DNA from: Candidatus Anaerobutyricum stercoripullorum
GTDB lineage: Bacteria; Bacillota; Clostridia; Lachnospirales; Lachnospiraceae
Length of the DNA stretch: 9,974 nucleotides
Reading direction: 5' to 3'
NCBI GenBank assembly: GCA_019114885.1
Contig: DXEQ01000283.1
Coordinates: 1-9,974 of the forward strand
How positions within the stretch are numbered: position 1 is the stretch's first letter; every line of letters starts with the position of its first letter. Made by a program: the position numbers and the translations under genes. Under the pieces are notes generated by a model. It was not told where the DNA came from and did no database searches. It saw nothing but the letters and a program-made list of their open reading frames with translations. Below are positions 5,035-9,974 of this stretch, one piece after another.

Positions 5035-6042
5035 TTATGCTTTCTGCGCCTTGAACGCTTCTGTCAGCGCAGGAACCACCTCATTTAAGTTGCCGACAAT
5101 TCCATAATCGGCCACATCAAAGATCGGCGCATCCGGATCTTTATTGATGGCAACGATCGTGTCCGCACCGGAAATACCGGCCACGTGCTGGATCGCACCG
5201 GAGATACCGATGGCAAAGTATAATTTCGGCGCAACATTTTTACCGGACTGTCCCACCTGATGTGCGTGAGGCATCCATCCAGCATCCACAACAGCACGGC
5301 TGCATCCAACTGTCGCACCAAGGACGTCTGCCAGATCCTTTAAGATTGTAAAGTTTTCCGCAGAGCCAACGCCTCTTCCACCGGAAACGATGATCTCAGC
5401 TTCTTCCAGATTGATGGATTCGGCCACCTCTTTTACTCTCTCCACAAGGGAGGTGCGGATCTCATCCTGGCTCACCGTGATATCTTCCCGAATGATCTCA
5501 CCTGTCTTCGCCTCATCATAAGCGCCTTTTTTGAATACGCCCGGGCGAACGGTTCCCATCTGCGGCCGGTTATCCGGGCACATGATGGTCGCCATCAGGT
5601 TACCGCCAAATGTCGGACGGGTCCATGCCACATTTCCAGTCTCCTCATCGATGTCAATGCCGGTACAGTCTGCGGTCAGACCAGTCTGTAAGCGGCAGGA
5701 TACTCTCGGTCCAAGGTCACGTCCGTTGTTGGTCGCGCCGATCATCAGGGTTTCCGGTTTATATTTTTCTACCAGAGCAACCATTGCTTTCGCAAATGCG
5801 TCTGTTGTGTACATCTCGTACTCCGGTCCATCCACGATGATGGCGGAGTCGGCGCCATAGCGGATGGCGTCTTTTGCAGTTTCTTCTATATTATGTCCGA
5901 TGACTACGGCCACCAGCTGGCAGTTTTTCTGCTCAGCAAGAGGTTTTGCCACATTCAGCAGCTCGTAACCGACATTTTTCGGTTTTCCACACTCGGTCTC
6001 TATGTAAACCCAGATATTCTTGTATTCAGCGAGATTACTCAT
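5035..6042 (-). CDS. etfA: Electron transfer flavoprotein alpha subunit
   Basis: Large subunit (335 residues) of the EtfAB heterodimer, which carries electrons between flavin dehydrogenases. The C-terminal FAD domain (about 216-330) shows GGRGVGS (221-227), CSR (247-249), QVGQSGKNVAP (262-272), ISGAIQH (280-286) and INKDPDAPIF (299-308). The N-terminal domain begins directly at residue 8 with NIWVYIE, and no CxxCxxC cluster motif occurs, so the ferredoxin domain found in the Acetobacterium woodii lactate Etf is absent. ATG 6042 is chosen because AAGGAGG lies 8 nt upstream and overlaps the etfB stop codon; an upstream ATG at 6072 would add ten residues inside etfB and has no site. The 13-nt gap to etfB implies coupled translation. 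Partners by context are the lactate dehydrogenase and the acyl-CoA dehydrogenase. Confidence 0.95.
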   Translation of the reverse strand: MSNLAEYKNIWVYIETECGKPKNVGYELLNVAKPLAEQKNCQLVAVVIGHNIEETAKDAIRYGADSAIIVDGPEYEMYTTDAFAKAMVALVEKYKPETLMIGATNNGRDLGPRVSCRLQTGLTADCTGIDIDEETGNVAWTRPTFGGNLMATIMCPDNRPQMGTVRPGVFKKGAYDEAKTGEIIREDITVSQDEIRTSLVERVKEVAESINLEEAEIIVSGGRGVGSAENFTILKDLADVLGATVGCSRAVVDAGWMPHAHQVGQSGKNVAPKLYFAIGISGAIQHVAGISGADTIVAINKDPDAPIFDVADYGIVGNLNEVVPALTEAFKAQKA

Positions 6043-6055
6043 ACTCTTGTCCTCC

Positions 6056-6859
6056 TTACAAAATCTTTGCATCGAAAATCAGCTTCACAACTTCTTTTGC
6101 CGCATCCTCTGCTTCCATTCCCTGAAGCTTCACACCATTTTTCTCCTTCACCGGTGTGTAAGTCTTCTTTACTTTTGTCGGAGAACCATTTAATCCGCAG
6201 CGGGCAATGTCGATTGCCGGAATATCGTCCTCTGTCAGAACAGGGATATCTTTTTTCTTTGCAGCCATCTTGCTCTTGATCGTAGGATATCTCGGCTCAT
6301 ATGGCAGTTTGACTACCGTAACCACTGCCGGAAGCTTCGTAGCGATCATGTCATAGCCCTCATCACATTCTCTCTTCACCTGGATATCGCCGTCTTTCTC
6401 AATGATATCCAGCGCATAGGTGATCTGCGGCAGGTCAAGATGCTCCGCGATCTCCGGTCCTACCTGAGCGGTATCGCCGTCCACGGCCTGTTTTCCACAG
6501 AGGATCAGGTCGAATTTTAAGCCTTCTTTTTCTTCCACTGCTTTGATCGCCTCTGATAAAATGTAGCTGGTAGCCAGGGTATCAGAACCGCCGAACTTAC
6601 GGCTGGAGATCAGGTATCCGGCATCCGCTCCCACGGAAAGACAGGTTCTGATCGCTTCTTTTGCCTGCTCCGGTCCCATGGAGATGACAACAACTTTGCC
6701 ACCCAGCTTTTCTTTCAGGCGAACGCCCACTTCCTGTGCATAGGTGTCAAACGGATTGACGATACTCGGCACACCTTTGCGGACCAGGGTATGAGTTTCC
6801 GGATCCACTTTAATCTCGTTCGTATCAGGTACTTGTTTGATGCATACACAAATATTCAT
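6056..6859 (-). CDS. etfB: Electron transfer flavoprotein beta subunit, bifurcation type
   Basis: Small subunit (267 residues) of EtfAB. It opens with MNICVCIKQVPDT and carries NPFDTYA (35-41), the FGGSDTLATS motif (89-98) and CGKQAVDGDTAQVGP (121-135). These segments are typical of Etf proteins from anaerobes in which EtfB holds FAD and binds NAD(H), the site of electron bifurcation or confurcation, rather than the AMP-containing mitochondrial type. The start at 6859 has AGGAGG 7 nt upstream. It follows the lactate dehydrogenase by 53 nt and precedes etfA by 13 nt. Together with the dehydrogenase it would let lactate reduce NAD+ while consuming reduced ferredoxin; that reaction is known for Acetobacterium woodii and is inferred here. 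Confidence 0.95.
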   Translation of the reverse strand: MNICVCIKQVPDTNEIKVDPETHTLVRKGVPSIVNPFDTYAQEVGVRLKEKLGGKVVVISMGPEQAKEAIRTCLSVGADAGYLISSRKFGGSDTLATSYILSEAIKAVEEKEGLKFDLILCGKQAVDGDTAQVGPEIAEHLDLPQITYALDIIEKDGDIQVKRECDEGYDMIATKLPAVVTVVKLPYEPRYPTIKSKMAAKKKDIPVLTEDDIPAIDIARCGLNGSPTKVKKTYTPVKEKNGVKLQGMEAEDAAKEVVKLIFDAKIL

Positions 6860-6912
6860 TCTATTTCCTCCTATTTATACTCGCGCCTGTCATAGCGCCT
6901 TACCGGCATATA

Positions 6913-8325
6913 TTACAGACGGTAACATACCTTGCCAGGATTCAGGATCATCTTAGGATCGAATACTCTCTTGATTCCTTCCATGATCTCCATGTTTCTC
7001 TCGCCCACGGATTCCACGAGATACTTCACCTTGCCCATGCCGATGCCGTGCTCTCCGGAAACCAGTCCGCCGCAAGCTGTTGCTTCTTTATAAATAATGT
7101 CGAAGAATTTATCCACTCTCTTCTTGAATTCTTCTTCTGTAAGATCGTTGGAGCACTGATAAATATGAAGATTTCCGTCTCCTGCATGACCGAAGGATTT
7201 GATCTCCAGACCACATTCCTCACCGGTTTTATTGACAAATGCCAGATATCCTGCAATCTTATTTACCGGCACAACTACGTCACACTCATCCAGAAGCTTC
7301 GTCTCTTCCATGATGGCTTCCAGGAAGGAGGAACGTGCTGCCCATGCGTCTTTGATCTTGCTGGAAGTGTCCGCCACGAGAACATCCATGGCTCCGGCTT
7401 CCAGAACAAGCTCAGCTGCTTCCTCAATCAGAGCGTCCACTTCATCTTCACTCTTTCCGTCAAGAGTTACCAGCAGATACGCGCCAATCTGTGTTCCTTC
7501 CAGTTCCTGTGGGAAAACAGATTTGCCGATATAACGCTCGGATGCGAGAACAATCTCTCTTTCCATAAACTCAATGGCCTGCGGATCCATATGCGCCATC
7601 TTGAATTTTGGTACGGTGGACAGCGCTGTCTCCAGATCCTCAAAAGGAATGATCAGGGAAGCGACTACCTTCGGCGCCGGAATGATCTTCAAAGTAAGTT
7701 CTGTGATGATTCCAAGAGTTCCCTCGGAGCCGATCATCAGATTCAGCAGGGAATATCCGGAAGAAGTCTTTGATACCGTTGCGCCAAGATGTGTGATCTC
7801 ACCGGTAGGAAGAACAACCGTCATCGCACGCACATAGTCACGGGTCGCGCCGTATTTTACAGCACGCATTCCTCCGGCGTTGGTCGCTACATTTCCACCA
7901 AGACAGGCAAACTTTTCGCCCGGATCCGGCGGATACATCATTCCTCTGGAGAGACAGTCTTCCGCAAGATCGTTTAAGAGCACGCCTGCCTCTACCTCTA
8001 CCACAAAGTTCTCCATATCATAGGATTTGATCTTGTTCATTTTGGAGATATCCATGAGAACGCCGCCAAATACAGGCACAGCGCCTCCGGCAAGTCCGGT
8101 TCCCGCTCCTCTTGGAGTCACAGGGATATTGTTGTCATAGCAAATCTTCATGATAGCCGCCACTTCTTCTGTGGACCGCGGCTGTACTGCCAGATCCGGC
8201 ATATGTGTGCCGTAGATCGGCATCTCGTCTTTTGCGTAGTCCGGATTGATATCCTCTCCCAGAAAAACATTGCTGGAAACCTTTTTGATCTCTTCGATAA
8301 TCTCCGGTGTCAGCTTATTGTACAT
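6913..8325 (-). CDS. lctD: FAD-linked (NAD-independent) lactate dehydrogenase, GlcD family
   Basis: A 470-residue flavoprotein that oxidises lactate, probably the D isomer, to pyruvate and passes electrons to EtfAB. The FAD-binding PCMH domain (about 45-215) includes PRGAGTGLAGGA (71-82), PPDPG (132-136) and GGNVATNAGG (143-152). The C-terminal FAD-oxidase domain has FGHAGDGNLH, with metal-site H380 and H387, and GEHGIG with H426, the likely catalytic base corresponding to His423 of the A. woodii enzyme. E34 and E137 are candidate equivalents of the two glutamates proposed there to tune the flavin. ATG 8325 is chosen because GGGAGGT is 6 nt upstream; a longer frame to 8415 would overlap the permease gene. 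Glycolate oxidase subunit GlcD is the closest alternative, but the permease, racemase and Etf neighbours favour lactate. Confidence 0.92.
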   Translation of the reverse strand: MYNKLTPEIIEEIKKVSSNVFLGEDINPDYAKDEMPIYGTHMPDLAVQPRSTEEVAAIMKICYDNNIPVTPRGAGTGLAGGAVPVFGGVLMDISKMNKIKSYDMENFVVEVEAGVLLNDLAEDCLSRGMMYPPDPGEKFACLGGNVATNAGGMRAVKYGATRDYVRAMTVVLPTGEITHLGATVSKTSSGYSLLNLMIGSEGTLGIITELTLKIIPAPKVVASLIIPFEDLETALSTVPKFKMAHMDPQAIEFMEREIVLASERYIGKSVFPQELEGTQIGAYLLVTLDGKSEDEVDALIEEAAELVLEAGAMDVLVADTSSKIKDAWAARSSFLEAIMEETKLLDECDVVVPVNKIAGYLAFVNKTGEECGLEIKSFGHAGDGNLHIYQCSNDLTEEEFKKRVDKFFDIIYKEATACGGLVSGEHGIGMGKVKYLVESVGERNMEIMEGIKRVFDPKMILNPGKVCYRL

Positions 8326-8349
8326 GTTTCTACCTCCCTTATTTTCATT

Positions 8350-8368
8350 CTGCAAAATGCAGTTGCAT
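8350..8368 (-). other. Two overlapping palindromes between permease and dehydrogenase genes
   Basis: In the 64-nt gap, CTGCA/TGCAG (8350-8362) and ATGCA/TGCAT (8357-8368) share their middle bases, so only one of the two stems can form at a time in the mRNA. They lie upstream of the dehydrogenase ribosome binding site (8340-8332). An intercistronic mRNA structure that sets the permease-to-dehydrogenase ratio is possible but unproven. Confidence 0.25.
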
Positions 8369-8389
8369 GTTTTTTTGCTGCATATTTTT

Positions 8390-9934
8390 TTATAATCCCA
8401 TGGCCGATCCCGCAAAACAGATGACTCCGGCGATCAGCACATAGATGATAAAATACTTAAATACGGACCGCAAGATCTGGCTTTCCGAGCCAACCGCATT
8501 GATCGCGCCTGCGCCGATGGCGATACACTGCGGACAGATCATCTTTCCGATACCGGCTCCCATAACATTGGCCGCCGCCATCCAGGATGGATTGAGTCCC
8601 AGTGAGATTGCTGTCTGACTCTGCAGTCCTCCGAAAAGTACACAGGTGGATGTTCCTGAACCTGTGACGAACGCTCCCAGCGCTCCGATAAACGGAGAGA
8701 TAAACGGATAGAACGGTCCGGCGACAATAACCAGTACATTTGCTATGTCGGAAATCATTCCGCTGTATCCCATGATCTTGGCCGTCGCCATCACGCTGCA
8801 GATGGTAAGAATGGTCTTCCAGTATTTTTTCAGCGTATCCAGAAGGACTCCCAGCATATCTCCCACTGTCGCCTTCTGAATCAGTCCGCCGATCACTGCC
8901 GCGATAAAGATCATGACGCCCGGCGTATTGATCCAGCTGAATGTCAATGTACTTCCGCCCTCTCCCGCGTAAAACACCGCACTGGTTTTAATGTCCGCGA
9001 TCAGATTATGGATTGGCGGACAAAGTGTGGAGGTAAACATCAGCAGAAAAAATATCAAAATAAATGGACTCCATGCCTTTACGCCCTCGGCCACGGTAAA
9101 TCCGGTTCCCCGGTCTTCCTCTGTCAGAGTGATCGCATACTCCTCATCCGGTTCTTTATTAAAGAAGCGGGATGCGGCGACCATACAGATCAGAGAGATG
9201 ATCGAGCCGATGATATTCGGCAGCTCGCAGCCTATCAGCTGCGCGGAAATAAACCATGGTACCGTAAAGGAAAGAGCGGAAATCAATACCATAGGGAATA
9301 CTCCCTTCAGTGCTTTCAGTCCTTTTCCCACAATACATACCATAAAGAATGGAGATAAAAATGTGAGAATGCACTGAATCACAGCTACATCTCCGGCCAG
9401 CGGCAGAGCGTCAAGTCCGGTGACAGACGCCAGCGTCACCGTCGGAACTCCGACAGAACCAAAGGCTGTCGGTGTGGAATTCACCACGAGACAGGCGATA
9501 ACTGCCCGCATCGGGTCCAGGCCGATACCCGCCAGCATGGAGGCCGGAATCGCTACCGCCGTTCCAAAGCCTGCCATACCTTCCATGAAGTTTCCGAATC
9601 CCCATCCGATGATCAGAAGAAGGATTCTCTCGTCCATGGAGACACCGGCCAGCATCTTTTTGATCAGATCCATGGCGCCCGTCTTCAGTGTCAGATTATA
9701 AGTAAAAAGAGCCGCCACGATTACCAGACAGATTGGCCACAGGGCGTTGAGTACACCCTCCAGTCCTGCCGTCAGTGTGTAAGTAAGATTCAGTTTCCAG
9801 TAAGTCATTGCCAGAATGACTGTAAGGACAAGGGCCGCAACACAGGCCTTATGTCCCGCGATCTTCAGAACACTCAGAGCAATGATCAGCCAGAGTATTG
9901 GAAGTATCGCCAGCAAAAATTTTAAAAACAACAA
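8390..9934 (-). CDS. lctP: L-lactate permease (LctP/LldP family)
   Basis: A 514-residue inner-membrane transporter, slightly shorter than the roughly 540-550 residues of E. coli LldP and B. subtilis LctP, that imports lactate with protons. The sequence is a chain of about 12-14 hydrophobic segments. Family hallmarks are GNFMEGMAGFGTAVAIP (114-130), NSTPTAFGSVGVPT (152-165) and, near the C-terminus, LFGGLQSQTA and GKMICPQCIAIG. A charged stretch with EPDEEYAITLTEEDRG forms the one long hydrophilic loop. The start is TTG at 9934: GGGAGGG (9948-9942) lies 7 nt upstream, TAA immediately precedes the TTG in frame, and no ATG occurs within the first 40 codons. A second TTG follows at 9931. It is the first gene of the lactate cluster; the promoter lies largely beyond the window end. 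Confidence 0.94.
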   Translation of the reverse strand: MLFLKFLLAILPILWLIIALSVLKIAGHKACVAALVLTVILAMTYWKLNLTYTLTAGLEGVLNALWPICLVIVAALFTYNLTLKTGAMDLIKKMLAGVSMDERILLLIIGWGFGNFMEGMAGFGTAVAIPASMLAGIGLDPMRAVIACLVVNSTPTAFGSVGVPTVTLASVTGLDALPLAGDVAVIQCILTFLSPFFMVCIVGKGLKALKGVFPMVLISALSFTVPWFISAQLIGCELPNIIGSIISLICMVAASRFFNKEPDEEYAITLTEEDRGTGFTVAEGVKAWSPFILIFFLLMFTSTLCPPIHNLIADIKTSAVFYAGEGGSTLTFSWINTPGVMIFIAAVIGGLIQKATVGDMLGVLLDTLKKYWKTILTICSVMATAKIMGYSGMISDIANVLVIVAGPFYPFISPFIGALGAFVTGSGTSTCVLFGGLQSQTAISLGLNPSWMAAANVMGAGIGKMICPQCIAIGAGAINAVGSESQILRSVFKYFIIYVLIAGVICFAGSAMGL

Positions 9935-9953
9935 TTATTTTCCCTCCCTTTAA

Positions 9954-9964
9954 TGGGTCACCCA
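9954..9964. promoter_or_regulatory. Palindrome upstream of lctP, candidate operator
   Basis: TGGGTCACCCA is a perfect 11-bp palindrome immediately upstream of the lctP ribosome binding site. It resembles in outline the TGGT-N3-ACCA operators of FadR, PdhR and LldR but differs at the inner positions. Placed in the 5' leader of the operon it could be the site of the downstream GntR regulator. The window ends 10 bp further on, so promoter context cannot be judged. Confidence 0.3.
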
Positions 9965-9974
9965 ATATTTATGG

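Noticed and set aside
6043..6072. 10-residue N-terminal extension of EtfA starting inside etfB
   Set aside because: No ribosome binding site; ATG 6042 has AAGGAGG at 8 nt and matches the usual family start.
8326..8415. 30-residue N-terminal extension of the lactate dehydrogenase
   Set aside because: It overlaps the end of lctP, lacks a ribosome binding site and has no counterpart in the family, while ATG 8325 has a strong site.

Overview
The window looks like a chromosomal segment of an anaerobic gut-type Clostridia, most likely Lachnospiraceae. The signs are a butyryl-CoA-dehydrogenase-type enzyme, short AGGAGG ribosome binding sites, an electron-transferring flavoprotein with a bifurcation-type small subunit, a two-subunit class I fumarase and nickel-type lactate racemase. 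Genus-level placement cannot be made from sequence reading alone.

Layout. Positions 3-377 (+) are the 3' end of a fumarate hydratase beta subunit. A serine tRNA (anticodon GCT) with its own promoter follows at 475-562 (+). From about 563 to 1174 there is no convincing gene, but the stretch is not empty: it holds a perfect 12-bp inverted repeat, a plus-strand promoter at 614-642, and two strong tandem minus-strand promoters at 954-982 and 1049-1077. These have the style of stable-RNA (rRNA) promoters and converge on about 300 bp of unidentified sequence. Everything from 1175 to 9934 is on the minus strand. In transcription order it runs lactate permease (TTG start), FAD-linked lactate dehydrogenase, EtfB, EtfA, a 422-bp spacer rich in repeats, acyl-CoA dehydrogenase, LarA lactate racemase, a rho-independent terminator, and then a FadR-type GntR regulator with its own promoter.

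How the genes work together. The permease imports lactate. LarA interconverts D- and L-lactate so that the stereospecific dehydrogenase can use both isomers. The dehydrogenase passes electrons to EtfAB, and by analogy with the Acetobacterium woodii Ldh-EtfAB complex this allows NAD+ reduction at the cost of reduced ferredoxin. The acyl-CoA dehydrogenase in the same cluster is an obvious second Etf partner and would link lactate oxidation to crotonyl-CoA reduction, that is, to butyrate formation. The regulator is the probable lactate-responsive switch.

The lactate cluster is of a known general type (lct clusters of acetogens and butyrate producers), so I do not claim a new system. The points most worth a second look are the promoter-rich island without an rRNA gene, the repeat-rich spacer with a possible 38-codon leader ORF inside the operon, and an EtfA without the ferredoxin domain that the A. 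woodii complex needs.
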